A stretch of 64,000 bases of DNA. Source: UBA2421 sp002343075 (GTDB taxonomy: Bacteria; Planctomycetota; Phycisphaerae; Tepidisphaerales; Tepidisphaeraceae). The translations under genes and the position numbers were made by a program. Location: positions 186,001-250,000 of the forward strand of contig CALJLN010000003.1 of the NCBI GenBank assembly GCA_937982565.1. The letters are read 5' to 3'. The notes under the pieces were generated by a model. It saw nothing but the letters and a program-made list of their open reading frames with translations, ran no database searches and was not told where the DNA came from. This document shows, in pieces, positions 1-8,279 of the stretch (position 1 is its first letter; each line of letters begins with the position of its first letter).

Positions 1-202
1 TGACGGTTTCGATGAAAACTTCAAGTCCGATGTTCTTGCTGCTTCCCGAATGTACAACAATCGTACCCAGTTTTTGATTGGCCCACGCGGTAAACAGCGG
101 ATTGGCTACAAGCTCCGTCGCTGCAGCCTGCGCAAGAGCCACGCAGGCAGAGCACGAGAGGACGAAGGCGAAGCCAAGGCATACTGCGATTCTAGCGATC
201 AT
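1..202 (-). CDS. Secreted protein, N-terminal part only (runs off the left edge)
   Basis: An open frame starts at the ATG at 200-202 and reads 67 codons without a stop to the window edge. It begins with a clear Sec signal peptide: MIAR, a hydrophobic core rich in Ala/Val/Leu/Cys, and an ALA-Q cleavage site near residue 24. A cysteine at position 17 or 20 could be read as a weak lipobox. Its ATG overlaps the TGA of the upstream methyltransferase gene (ATGA, 4 bp), so the two are probably co-transcribed. The start of the mature part (NPLFTAWANQKLGTIVV) recalls small planctomycete exported proteins of unknown role, but this is only an impression. Function unknown. Confidence 0.6.
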   Translation of the reverse strand, partial: MIARIAVCLGFAFVLSCSACVALAQAAATELVANPLFTAWANQKLGTIVVHSGSSKNIGLEVFIETV

Positions 203-1068
203 TTCAGGTCTCCGTCATCTACGTTAACGCCGTTGTCCTCACCGCCGCCGTCGGGCGCTTCGGCGACATCTTCGTCAGTTGGTGACGTATGCCAATCTAC
301 CGCTTCAAAGCTTGGTCGTGAAGGGGCGCTCGAAGGTATCTGCCGCTGGCGAAGTGCTTCGGCCATGACAATCGCCGATGAGTGCGACAGCGATAGCGAC
401 GAGGCCCCACCGACGGTTGGAATGGTAATGAAGCGGTCGCACATTCCCCGCACCGCCCCCGAGAGGCCGCGCTTTTCTCCGCCGATCGCGAGACACACCC
501 CGCGGGTGAGGTCGGCCTCCCACAGCTTACGCTTTGCCCCCGCGAGGCAGCCGATGAGCCTGATGCCGGCCTTCTTCACGCGCATCAAATCGTCGTTGTT
601 TGAGATCTGCACCAATGGCAGCCGTTCATAAGCGCCGCTGCTTGGCCGGCTCACTTCGACAGGATCAAAGTCCCACATGTGCTTCTTCACCAGCAATGCC
701 AGTGCGCCGCAGGCCTCTGCGGTGCGTATGGCGAAGCCGAGGTTGCGATCATCGTCAATGCCTTCGAGCAACACCAGCAGCGGCGGGGCGGCGGCGGTTG
801 CGATCCGCTCAAGAAGTTGATCGACACTCGTCCGGGGCTTGGCAGTGGCGACAGCCAGCACTCCGCCGTGGGTCGCACCGTGCGCCATCAAAGTAAGCTC
901 TTTGTCATCGACATAGCGAATGGGAACGCCGTTCGATTCGGCGAGCGCGAGCAGATCGGCTAGGTCTGCCGTGTGCATCCCATGCCGCAGCAAGATCACA
1001 TTGATCTTCCGCTGTCGTGCGGCGAGCGCTGCAAACACCGATTGTCTGCCTTCAAGATGTTCCATCAT
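199..1068 (-). CDS. TrmH/SpoU-family RNA 2'-O-ribose methyltransferase
   Basis: A 289-residue SPOUT methyltransferase expected to transfer a methyl group from SAM to a ribose 2'-OH in rRNA or tRNA. Residues 1-75 form the small substrate-binding domain. Motif 1 is NLGFAIRTAEACG (about 109-121) with the catalytic Arg115, motif 2 is IGGEKRGLSGAV (195-206), and motif 3 is IPTVGGASSLSLS (216-228). In most family members motif 3 reads SLN; here Ser226 replaces the Asn. An acidic, disordered tail of about 45 residues follows. The gene precedes a secreted-protein gene with ATGA overlap. RlmB and TrmH types cannot be separated from sequence alone, so no gene symbol is given. Confidence 0.85.
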   Translation of the reverse strand: MMEHLEGRQSVFAALAARQRKINVILLRHGMHTADLADLLALAESNGVPIRYVDDKELTLMAHGATHGGVLAVATAKPRTSVDQLLERIATAAAPPLLVLLEGIDDDRNLGFAIRTAEACGALALLVKKHMWDFDPVEVSRPSSGAYERLPLVQISNNDDLMRVKKAGIRLIGCLAGAKRKLWEADLTRGVCLAIGGEKRGLSGAVRGMCDRFITIPTVGGASSLSLSHSSAIVMAEALRQRQIPSSAPSRPSFEAVDWHTSPTDEDVAEAPDGGGEDNGVNVDDGDLK

Positions 1069-1150
1069 GCGTTCAGCTCAACCATGCTTGCAGGAAGACC
1101 AACCGCCGATTCGGTCGGTGCGATACCATAAAGCGTTGGCATGAATAGGT

Positions 1151-2167
1151 TTAGCTGTTGTCGCCGTCAAGCAGATTCCCGATTCCGCCGAGAATCGACC
1201 CTTCACCCTTGCCGCCCTTTGCGCCGGCGATCACTCTGCCCGCAAGTCGTGAGAACGGCAGGCTTTGCAGCCAGATGCGCCCCGGGCCGGTGAGCGTGGC
1301 AAAGAAAAGCCCCTCGCCACCGAAAAGTGTGTTCTTGAATCCGCCCACGAACTGGATGTCGTATTGTACGCTAGGCTGCAGCGCAACGATGCACCCAGTG
1401 TCAATTTTGAGTGTTTGCCCCGGCTGAAGCGTGCGCTCCATCAGCGTTCCACCGGCATGTACCATCGCGATTCCGTCGCCCGTCAGCCGTTGCATGATGA
1501 ATCCCTCCCCGCCGAAGAGTCCGACGCCGATCTTCTTCTGGAATGCAATGCCAATCTGGATGCCGAGTGCTGCGCAAAGAAAAGAATCCTTCTGACAGAC
1601 CATTTCGCCGCCGAGCTGTCGCAGGTCGAGCGGGATGATCTTACCCGGGTAGGGGGCTGCAAACGCGATCGTCTCCTTGCCCGCGGGGGCTATGTTTTGA
1701 AACGTGCTGACAAACAGCGATTCGCCAGTGAGCATGCGCTTGCCCGCCGTCATGATCTTGCCGAAGATCCCGCCCTGGTCGGCCCGCGAGGGGTCGCCAA
1801 AACGTGTTTCCATTTTGATTCCCGGTGTCATGTACATCATCATTCCCGGCTCGGCGATGACTGTTTCACCGGGGTCGAGCGCGATCTCGACATACTGCAT
1901 TTCCGAGCCGACGATCTCGTAGTCAATCTCATCGGCCCTTAGCCCCGACCGGCCCGGCGGAACTGGCGGCGGCGGGGCGCTTCGGCTCGCGCTCAACGCC
2001 ACGCGCACAGCCTCAACCTCGCGCGCGGGCATCCAGGTGCTCATCCCCGGCCCATAGACCAGAGGCGATTCCCCCGGCGGGGACGATCGCACCCGCGAAA
2101 CCAACTCATCCAGCGTCATCGGCCCCACCTGCTCCTGCCCGCGTGCGAGATACCACACTTGATCCAT
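1151..2167 (-). CDS. GYF_2 domain-AIM24 (TIGR00266-like) protein
   Basis: Two domains are visible. Residues 4-50 are a GYF_2-type domain (WYLARGQEQVGPM, ending STWMPA). Residues about 75-300 are an AIM24/TIGR00266 beta-rich fold, with GE.VIAEPG.MMYM near its start and repeated glycine-rich turns such as GLFGGEGFIMQRLTGDG and TLFGGEGLFFATLTGPG. A glycine-rich C-terminus (GGKGEGSILGG) follows. I place the start at the ATG at 2165-2167, because AGGAGA lies 7 bases upstream; an in-frame ATG 11 codons earlier has no such site. AIM24 proteins have no settled bacterial function. The GYF_2 domain suggests binding to proline-rich or membrane partners (inference). Confidence 0.82.
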   Translation of the reverse strand: MDQVWYLARGQEQVGPMTLDELVSRVRSSPPGESPLVYGPGMSTWMPAREVEAVRVALSASRSAPPPPVPPGRSGLRADEIDYEIVGSEMQYVEIALDPGETVIAEPGMMMYMTPGIKMETRFGDPSRADQGGIFGKIMTAGKRMLTGESLFVSTFQNIAPAGKETIAFAAPYPGKIIPLDLRQLGGEMVCQKDSFLCAALGIQIGIAFQKKIGVGLFGGEGFIMQRLTGDGIAMVHAGGTLMERTLQPGQTLKIDTGCIVALQPSVQYDIQFVGGFKNTLFGGEGLFFATLTGPGRIWLQSLPFSRLAGRVIAGAKGGKGEGSILGGIGNLLDGDNS

Positions 2168-2229
2168 ACCGAATTTCTCCTGTTCACCAATCAACCGCAT
2201 CTTAACCGATACACCCAGGGGAATTCGCT

Positions 2230-2646
2230 ATGTCGACCATTGTATTGCTCACCATTTCCAACGTGTTCATGACCTTTGCGTGGTATTACCACCTCAAGAA
2301 CCCCAGCTTGCACGCGGCCCCGCTTTGGATTGCCATTATGGCCAGTTGGGGAATCGCGTTTTTCGAGTACTGTTTTCAAGTCCCCGGAAACCGCATGGGC
2401 GCGCACGCCGGGTGGAGCGTTTCGCAACTGAAAATCATGCAGGAAGCGATCACCTTGGGCGTGTTTCTTGTGTTTGTCTCCTATGTCATGGGGGAGCGAT
2501 TGCGCTGGAACCACTTTGTCGGGTTTGGGTTTGTTCTGGTCGGAGTCGTCTTTGTGTTTGCGGGCTGGCGGACAGCCAAGCCGGCACCCGCGAACATCAC
2601 GGCGCAGCACCTTGAACGGCTTCAAACCGCGGAAAACCGGCCTTAG
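2230..2646 (+). CDS. DMT-family small membrane protein (DUF486)
   Basis: A 138-residue integral membrane protein with four predicted helices, at about residues 2-22, 32-52, 72-90 and 95-112. The conserved words FAWYYHLK, FFEYCFQVPGNR and QLKIMQEAITL are typical of the DUF486/DMT-like family, which resembles half of a drug/metabolite transporter. The substrate is unknown. It is divergent from the AIM24 gene, with about 60 bases between the starts, which probably hold both promoters. The soluble tail of about 20 residues is hydrophilic. The family call is firm; the transport role is inference. Confidence 0.85.
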   Translation: MSTIVLLTISNVFMTFAWYYHLKNPSLHAAPLWIAIMASWGIAFFEYCFQVPGNRMGAHAGWSVSQLKIMQEAITLGVFLVFVSYVMGERLRWNHFVGFGFVLVGVVFVFAGWRTAKPAPANITAQHLERLQTAENRP

Positions 2647-2672
2647 GCTTTCGCAGCGATGGTCAGTCTCCA

Positions 2673-3329
2673 TTAACCCGCGGCCAGGATCTGTTGCACA
2701 AAGAGGTTCGATGCTCGCTCGTCAGCCAGGGTGGACGGCTGGCCGTGGCCGGGGAGCAGTCGTGTGGATGGAGGGAGGCGCATGATCGTGCGGATCGACC
2801 GTTCCAGGTCGGCATGGTTGGAATCGGGCAGGTCGGTTCGGCCGATCGACCCGCCGATAATTAAATCACCGCCCACCAGCACTTCTTCCTTCTCGAAATG
2901 GAACGCGACATGTCCCGGAGCATGGCCGGGCGTGACCATCACTTTGCATGACAGCGATCCGACTGCGAGCGTCTGGCCGTCTTCTATCAACTCGTCCGCC
3001 GATCGAGGCGGAATGGTGAATGGAAGTTGAAACATTCTCGATTGCACACCCGCCTGCTGCAGCTTGGGCTGCTCCAAGTGATGAATGATTACCTTGGCAG
3101 AGGGAAAATGAGCGGTGACTACTTCGTGGTCGGCGATGTGGTCAAAGTGGCCGTGCGTGAGCCAAAGGCCGACAACCTCCCAGCCGCGGGCCCTGGCTTG
3201 CCCCATGAGCGGAAGCACCGTTGAGTCGGGCGCGTCAAACAACACTGCCTGCTTGGTGGCCTCATCGGCGATGAGAAAGCAATTCGTCTGCGCCAGCCCG
3301 CCGGTGTTCATCAGAATTTTCATAGTCAT
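2673..3329 (-). CDS. MBL-fold hydrolase, YcbL/glyoxalase II-like
   Basis: A 218-residue metallo-beta-lactamase-fold enzyme. The metal site is complete: THGHFDH (about 59-65), PGHAPGH (about 134-140), GGDLIIGG carrying the bridging Asp, and LPGHG near the C-terminus. The words QSRMFQL and STLADERASNLFV match the YcbL subgroup of hydroxyacylglutathione hydrolase relatives, which hydrolyse thioesters. It starts only 7 bases after the kbl stop and is probably the last gene of a tdh-kbl unit. Threonine dehydrogenase can release aminoacetone, a source of methylglyoxal, so a thioesterase here could belong to detoxification (inference). M1 and M3 are both possible starts. Confidence 0.85.
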   Translation of the reverse strand: MTMKILMNTGGLAQTNCFLIADEATKQAVLFDAPDSTVLPLMGQARARGWEVVGLWLTHGHFDHIADHEVVTAHFPSAKVIIHHLEQPKLQQAGVQSRMFQLPFTIPPRSADELIEDGQTLAVGSLSCKVMVTPGHAPGHVAFHFEKEEVLVGGDLIIGGSIGRTDLPDSNHADLERSIRTIMRLPPSTRLLPGHGQPSTLADERASNLFVQQILAAG

Positions 3330-3336
3330 ACGGGTT

Positions 3337-4524
3337 TCACATCGAGTCTCTTACCGCCTTGAACTGTTCGGCCGCAAATCGCAAATCGGCCTCGCTGTGC
3401 GCCGCCGACACTTGAACCCGGATCCGCGCCTTTCCTTCGGGCACGACGGGGTAGCTGAAGGCGATCACATAAACCCCGCGGGCCAGTAGTTTTTCGGCAA
3501 ACGCCGCCGCCAGCCGGGCATCGCCGAACATGACAGGCGCAATCGGATGCTCGCCCGGGATGACATTAAAGCCCGCCTCGGCCATCAGCCCTCGAAACAG
3601 TGCGGTGTTACGTTCGAGGCGGTCGCGTAAAGTCGTGTCAGAACCCAGCAAATCAAGTGCGGCGATCGATGCCATGACGATGCTGGGCGCGACCGAATTG
3701 CTGAACAGGTAAGGCCGGCTGCGCTGTCGGAGCATCTCGATCACCTCTTTTCGCCCACTGGTGTACCCCCCCGACGCGCCGCCAACGGCTTTGCCTAGCG
3801 TGCCGGTGGTTAAATCTATGCGGGACATGCAGTTACGATACTCGTGCGTCCCCCTGCCTGTCTTGCCAAGAAATCCGGTCGCGTGGCAATCGTCAAAATG
3901 AACGAGTGCGTCGTAACGGTCGGCAAGGTCGCACACCTTATCCAGCTGCGCGATGTAACCGTCCATGCTGAAGACGCCATCGGTGGTAATGAGCTTGAAG
4001 CGAGCGCCCTGCGCGTCGGCCTCTTTCAACTTCGCTTCCAAATCGGCCATGTCGTTGTTGGCGTAACGGTATCGCTTGGCTTTGCACAGGCGGATTCCGT
4101 CGATGATCGAGGCGTGGTTCAGTTGGTCGGAGATCACTGCATCCTGCTCGCCGAGAATCGTCTCAAACATCCCGCCATTGGCATCGAAGCAGCTTGAATA
4201 CAGAATCGTGTCTTCTGTGCCCAGGAACTCGCTGAGCTTGCGCTCGAGTTGCTTGTGAATGTCCTGCGTACCACAGATGAACCGCACGCTCGCCAGTCCG
4301 TAGCCGTGTGTTTCCATTGCCTGCTTTGCCGCGGTGATGATGGCGGGGTGGTCGGCCAATCCCAGGTAGTTGTTGGCGCAAAGATTCAGAACGGGCCGGT
4401 CAGAGGCCGTCACGCCAATGCGCGCCTGCTGCGCCGATGTGATGACCCTCTCGGACTTATACAGCCCCGCAGACTTGATCTGGTCGATGGTTTGGTTGAG
4501 GTGGGTTTTGAAGGTGGTGTACAT
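3337..4524 (-). CDS. kbl: Glycine C-acetyltransferase (2-amino-3-ketobutyrate CoA ligase)
   Basis: This PLP enzyme of the alpha-oxoamine synthase family cleaves 2-amino-3-ketobutyrate with CoA into glycine and acetyl-CoA, the second step of threonine breakdown. The predicted 395 residues match the family length (about 398). NNYLGLADHP lies near the N-terminus, HFDDCHATGFLG carries the PLP-ring Asp and His, and TLGKAVGGASGG holds the Schiff-base Lys245. I start at the ATG at 4522-4524 (MYTTFKTHL), which matches family N-termini; an ATG 18 codons upstream would add an unusual Cys-rich leader. Neither has a good ribosome site. It lies about 200 bases downstream of tdh on the same strand. Confidence 0.93.
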   Translation of the reverse strand: MYTTFKTHLNQTIDQIKSAGLYKSERVITSAQQARIGVTASDRPVLNLCANNYLGLADHPAIITAAKQAMETHGYGLASVRFICGTQDIHKQLERKLSEFLGTEDTILYSSCFDANGGMFETILGEQDAVISDQLNHASIIDGIRLCKAKRYRYANNDMADLEAKLKEADAQGARFKLITTDGVFSMDGYIAQLDKVCDLADRYDALVHFDDCHATGFLGKTGRGTHEYRNCMSRIDLTTGTLGKAVGGASGGYTSGRKEVIEMLRQRSRPYLFSNSVAPSIVMASIAALDLLGSDTTLRDRLERNTALFRGLMAEAGFNVIPGEHPIAPVMFGDARLAAAFAEKLLARGVYVIAFSYPVVPEGKARIRVQVSAAHSEADLRFAAEQFKAVRDSM

Positions 4525-4727
4525 GGGCGGCTCAGAGCGTAAGGCACAGAATACGCAGTTTGCGGACATTTGAAACAAGAGTTAGGCGAAACAAAACAGG
4601 CGCGAACGGGCAGAGGATGCGTGGTGAGGCATGACAATCGCTCTCCCGCGTAATAGTCAGCATTGGCATAGATAACGAACGGGCTTCTCGGCCGCCGCGC
4701 GGCGGCTGGGGAAGGTGACGGCCGGAG

Positions 4728-5756
4728 CTATTCATTCCACCTCAAAATCACCTTCCCACTCTGCCCGCTCCGCATAGCATCAAAACCCTTCTGAAACTCG
4801 TCGGCGGCGTAGCGATGTGTGATGACGGGGCCGATATCCAGCCCGCTCTGAATCATCACGCTCATTTTGTACCACGTCTCAAACATTTCTCTGCCGTAAA
4901 TGCCCTTGAGCGTTAGCATGTTAAACACGACGGTGTTCCAGTCGATCGCCATCTCTTTCTCGGGGATTCCGAGCAAGCTGATCTTTCCGCCGTGTGCCAT
5001 GCTGGTGAGCATCTCGCGGAACGCCGCGGGGCTGCCGGACATTTCCAGGCCGACATCAAAGCCTTCCCGCATGCCGAGTTGCTGCTGCGCCTCTTTGATC
5101 GAGCTTGAACGCACATCCAGCGCAAGTGTGGCACCCATTTTCTTAGCTAGATCGAGCCGATAAGGATTCACGTCTGTAATCACAACAAACCGCGCGCCGG
5201 CGTGTCTTGCGACTGCGATTGCCATGATGCCGATCGGGCCGGCGCCGGTGATAAGCACATCTTCGCCGAGTAGATCAAACTGCAACGCGGTATGAACAGC
5301 GTTGCCGAAGGGATCAAAAATACTCGCGACGTCGAGGTCGATGCCGACCTGGTGTTCCCACACATTGCTGGCAGGAAGCGAGATGTAGTCGGCAAATGCG
5401 CCGGCACGGTTGACTCCGACCCCTTGCGTTCGGGCGCACATGTGTCGCCGTCCGGCCATGCAGTTGCGACACTTGCCGCAGATGACGTGTCCCTCCCCGC
5501 TGACGATATCGCCGACTGTGTAAGCATCGACGTTGCTGCCGACCTCGACAATCTCTCCGACAAACTCGTGCCCCACCACCATTGGCACCGGAATGGTCTT
5601 CTGTGCCCAGGCATCCCAGTTGTAGATGTGAATGTCCGTCCCGCAGATGCCGGTCCGCAGGACCTTGATGAGCACATCATCAATATCGATCGCCGGGAGC
5701 GGGACATCCTGCATCCACAGCCCAGGCTCATTGGCGGCCTTGACGAGGCCGCGCAT
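4728..5756 (-). CDS. tdh: L-threonine 3-dehydrogenase
   Basis: This zinc-dependent medium-chain dehydrogenase oxidises L-threonine to 2-amino-3-ketobutyrate with NAD+, the substrate of the adjacent kbl product. Catalytic zinc ligands lie in GICGTDIHIYNWD (Cys38) and VVGHEFVGE; the structural zinc loop is CGKCRNC plus HMC; the NAD site is ITGAGPIGIMA. The ending GFDAMRSGQSGKVILRW is nearly identical to the enterobacterial enzyme. I choose the ATG at 5754-5756 because GGAGGG lies about 10 bases upstream and the resulting 342 residues fit the family (341). An in-frame ATG at 5820-5822 would add 22 residues that known Tdh proteins lack. Confidence 0.95.
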   Translation of the reverse strand: MRGLVKAANEPGLWMQDVPLPAIDIDDVLIKVLRTGICGTDIHIYNWDAWAQKTIPVPMVVGHEFVGEIVEVGSNVDAYTVGDIVSGEGHVICGKCRNCMAGRRHMCARTQGVGVNRAGAFADYISLPASNVWEHQVGIDLDVASIFDPFGNAVHTALQFDLLGEDVLITGAGPIGIMAIAVARHAGARFVVITDVNPYRLDLAKKMGATLALDVRSSSIKEAQQQLGMREGFDVGLEMSGSPAAFREMLTSMAHGGKISLLGIPEKEMAIDWNTVVFNMLTLKGIYGREMFETWYKMSVMIQSGLDIGPVITHRYAADEFQKGFDAMRSGQSGKVILRWNE

Positions 5757-5894
5757 GACCGACTTCCCTCCGATGGGCGCGATGGACATCTGCGCTAACG
5801 ATGGAGACGAGGCCGTATTCATGATTTCCAGTATAGTGGAACGCTTCCGGTTTCCAAGAATGTGAGCATGACAGAACCGAGCGCAGCGCGGGCT

Positions 5895-6401
5895 TCAAGG
5901 TTTGGGCGGGGCGAGTGCCGTCGCGCGAAGCGTGAGCAGCTTCCAGGCCACAAAACAGAGCAAAGCACCGCGCGCGGTCCAGGCGGCGGTGCGAATCCAG
6001 TTGCCTGAGACGAGCCTCTGAATGACGGCAGGGTCGTGCCGTTTGCCCAGTTCGTTGTGAAGCGGCACCTGCACGCCCGCGGTGCTGATCCAGTTGACGA
6101 GAACCAACACCGCGGCCGTCCAGACGGCTAGCTTGACGGGTGTGGAAGCGTCGCGCACGAGGAAAACCAGCACCGCCGCCGCCATCGCTTCGATGAACAT
6201 CAATGGGGCGACGATGACCGTAATCGTTTTCATGTGCTGTTGGTGGTAGGCATTCCAGTTTTCGGGGGTGATCTGCGTAAGTAATGGATAGTGCACGAGT
6301 TGCACCGTCCAGATCAAGCCAATGAGGCAGCCGGTGGAGACCAGGCTAATCAACAGGACGATTGCAACCGCCGATTCTTTGGAGGCAGATTCTTTGGACA
6401 T
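5895..6401 (-). CDS. Four-helix integral membrane protein, unknown function
   Basis: 168 residues with four hydrophobic helices at about 12-34, 60-82, 90-108 and 135-157. Polar conserved-looking stretches lie between them: VQLVHYPLL, NAYHQQHMKTIT, QVPLHNELGKRHD and NWIRTAAWTARG. The His/Tyr-rich loops and the NWIRT...R motif resemble DUF1772-like and related bacterial membrane proteins, but I cannot assign the family firmly. It stands alone, with tdh 72 bases downstream on the same strand and a divergent gene about 250 bases upstream. A Lys/Pro tail ends the protein. Function unknown. Confidence 0.7.
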   Translation of the reverse strand: MSKESASKESAVAIVLLISLVSTGCLIGLIWTVQLVHYPLLTQITPENWNAYHQQHMKTITVIVAPLMFIEAMAAAVLVFLVRDASTPVKLAVWTAAVLVLVNWISTAGVQVPLHNELGKRHDPAVIQRLVSGNWIRTAAWTARGALLCFVAWKLLTLRATALAPPKP

Positions 6402-6557
6402 GGGTGATTCTCAACAGGCTCGCTCACCGGACGGGACGCGATCATTCGACCATTACCAGTGATTCGTTAGCCAGCCCCGCTGCATGCAGAGCTTTCCGCA
6501 TCATGATAGCAGTTTCAACTGTATCGCTCATTTTGCCCGATTCTTGTACCAGGCATG

Positions 6558-6585
6558 TTTCGCCGCTCATCGACTCTGTTATAAT
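6558..6585 (+). promoter_or_regulatory. Candidate sigma-70 promoter of the DUF1579 gene
   Basis: A perfect TATAAT (6580-6585) stands 16 bases after a weak TTTCGC (6558-6563). Transcription would begin near 6592, giving a leader of about 57 bases that ends in GGAG about 8 bases before the ATG at 6649. Confidence 0.45.
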
Positions 6586-6648
6586 CGCCAGATGAGTTGA
6601 GCGTTAATCGACGTGATTGACTAACCGCAGTTTTTTTGGAGTGTTTCG

Positions 6649-7377
6649 ATGCGTCAGTTTTTTATTGCAGGCGTGACAGTGAGCACAGTTGCGGCGGCTG
6701 GTTGGCTCTGGGCCGGTGGCGGTCAATGCACGTCGGCGGCGAGCGCGTGCGGGGACAAGACCGCTCTGGTGAGCGCCGACGCGCCGAACGGAGCTTGCGC
6801 TGAGGCAAGCGTCGCCACGAAGAGTTGCGAAGCCCAGACCGTATCTGCCAAGAGTTGCGACAGTTCCGCGGCTGAAGTTGTGAAAGCGAACGGGAGTTGT
6901 TGCCCGGAAAACAACGGCAAGGCTTCACTGGTAAGCCTCGAACCGAACGAAGCGGCCGCTGCCCCCAAGGCGCTCGACGCCCTGAAACCGCTGGCGGGCA
7001 AATGGCGCGGTGAGAGCGAGCACGGCACCGGCGAACTTGAATTTAAGGTCGTCAGTGCCGGATCTGCCATTGTCGAAACGATGTTTCCTGGCCAGCCGCA
7101 TGAAATGACGAACGTGTATGTCATGGACGGCGATGATCTTCTCGTCACCCACTACTGCGCCGCTGGCAACGCGCCGCGCATGAAGATGGCGAAAAGCGAA
7201 AACGGCACGATGACCTTCGAGTTTCTCGACGCCACCAACCTGAAGGATAAGAGCCAGGAATACATGGGCGGGCTGGTGCTCACGATCAATGGCGACAAGC
7301 TCACGCAGAAGTGGATCAGCTACATAGAAGGTAAGCAGAGCAGCGAGATGGAATTCACCGTCGATCGCGTGAAGTAA
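6649..7377 (+). CDS. Exported DUF1579-like protein with Cys-rich N-terminal region
   Basis: 242 residues. A signal peptide (MRQFFIAGV...GWLWAGG) is followed by about 65 residues of low complexity with seven cysteines (27, 34, 50, 60, 70, 84, 85). Three of these are spaced exactly ten residues apart within KSC and GAC repeats. Residues about 105-242 are a compact domain beginning LKPLAGKWRGESEH, typical of DUF1579-like lipocalin-type beta-barrels, with MDGDDLLVTHYCAAGNAPRM in the middle. A terminator follows at 7434-7482, so the gene is probably monocistronic. Metal or disulfide chemistry in the Cys region is inference. Function unknown. Confidence 0.8.
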   Translation: MRQFFIAGVTVSTVAAAGWLWAGGGQCTSAASACGDKTALVSADAPNGACAEASVATKSCEAQTVSAKSCDSSAAEVVKANGSCCPENNGKASLVSLEPNEAAAAPKALDALKPLAGKWRGESEHGTGELEFKVVSAGSAIVETMFPGQPHEMTNVYVMDGDDLLVTHYCAAGNAPRMKMAKSENGTMTFEFLDATNLKDKSQEYMGGLVLTINGDKLTQKWISYIEGKQSSEMEFTVDRVK

Positions 7378-7433
7378 GCTTCCGTAGTGCAAACTGAATC
7401 GCCTGAGTTTCGAAGTCTGGCGCTTGAAACAAA

Positions 7434-7482
7434 TCCGAATGATGAATGACGAAGCGATTCGTCGTCCATCATTCGGACTTTT
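7434..7482 (+). terminator. Intrinsic terminator / GAATGATGA-type palindrome
   Basis: An 11-bp perfect outer stem (7434-7444 with 7467-7477), an internal loop, and a 6-bp inner stem GACGAA/TTCGTC around GCGA, followed by CTTTT. It ends the DUF1579 transcript. A related palindrome lies at 24123-24182, so it may also be a copy of a dispersed repeat. Confidence 0.75.
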
Positions 7483-7548
7483 CTATTGATGTGGAATCTC
7501 GATTTTTCCAGATTCTCGGGTCAGGTTCGGTGGGCGTCTGGCTTTGCG

Positions 7549-8271
7549 CTATGGATTGATCTTCGTGCCGACATCTTCGCCTGCCAGCACGCGCGTCAGA
7601 TTGCCCTGCTTCTTCAGGTTAAACACGACTAGCGGCATGTTGTTCTCCCGGGCGAGCGTGATTGCGGTCAGGTCCATCACACGCAACTGCTTCGACAGCA
7701 CTTCCTCGTAGCTGACTGTCTCATACTTCTTGGCTGAAGCGTTCTTTTTTGGGTCGCTGTCGTAAATGCCATCGACCTTTGTCGCCTTCAGCACAACATC
7801 GGCGCGAATCTCGATCGATCGCAGCACGGCGCATGTGTCGGTGGTAAATCGTGGGTTGCCAGTCCCAGCGGCGAGGATGACCACTCGTCCCTTCTCCAGA
7901 TGGCGAATGACTCTCCTGCGAATGTACGGTTCGCACACGCTGTAGACGCTTATGGCCGAGCAAACTCGCGTGGGCTGGCCCAGCGCCTCCATGGTCTCCT
8001 GCAATGCCAGCGAATTGATGACTGTCGCGAGCATGCCCATGTAGTCGGCGGTATCGCGCGGGATGTGACCGTCTTCGGCAAATGTCGCCCCTCGAATGAA
8101 GTTGCCCCCGCCGACGACAATGGCCAATTGCACGCCTGTCTTTGCAACCTCCACGCATTGTCGCGCGATCGTCTCCAACTCGTGGGCCTCGATCCCAAAT
8201 CCCCCCTCCGGGCACATTCCCTCACCGCTGATTTTGAGCAATACTCGATTATAAAAATTCTTCTCGGGCAT
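7549..8271 (-). CDS. pyrH: UMP kinase
   Basis: This amino-acid-kinase-fold enzyme phosphorylates UMP to UDP with ATP in pyrimidine nucleotide synthesis. The 240 residues match the bacterial hexameric enzyme. LLKISGE is at the N-terminus, VVGGGNFIRG and the uridylate-binding DTADYMGMLATVIN follow, then AAGTGNPRFTTDT, LKATKVDGIYDSDP, and a C-terminus ending in RVLAGEDVGTKI. The start ATG lies only about two bases after the predicted transcription start (see promoter at 8280-8307), and no ribosome-binding site is visible. pyrH often sits in a tsf-frr cluster; here neither neighbour is one of those genes. Confidence 0.95.
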   Translation of the reverse strand: MPEKNFYNRVLLKISGEGMCPEGGFGIEAHELETIARQCVEVAKTGVQLAIVVGGGNFIRGATFAEDGHIPRDTADYMGMLATVINSLALQETMEALGQPTRVCSAISVYSVCEPYIRRRVIRHLEKGRVVILAAGTGNPRFTTDTCAVLRSIEIRADVVLKATKVDGIYDSDPKKNASAKKYETVSYEEVLSKQLRVMDLTAITLARENNMPLVVFNLKKQGNLTRVLAGEDVGTKINP

Positions 8272-8279
8272 GGCGGGGC

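Noticed and set aside
2191..2673. 160-codon minus-strand frame opposite the DMT-family gene
   Set aside because: Fully antisense to a well-supported membrane protein gene, with Arg/Pro/Gly-rich composition and no family text.
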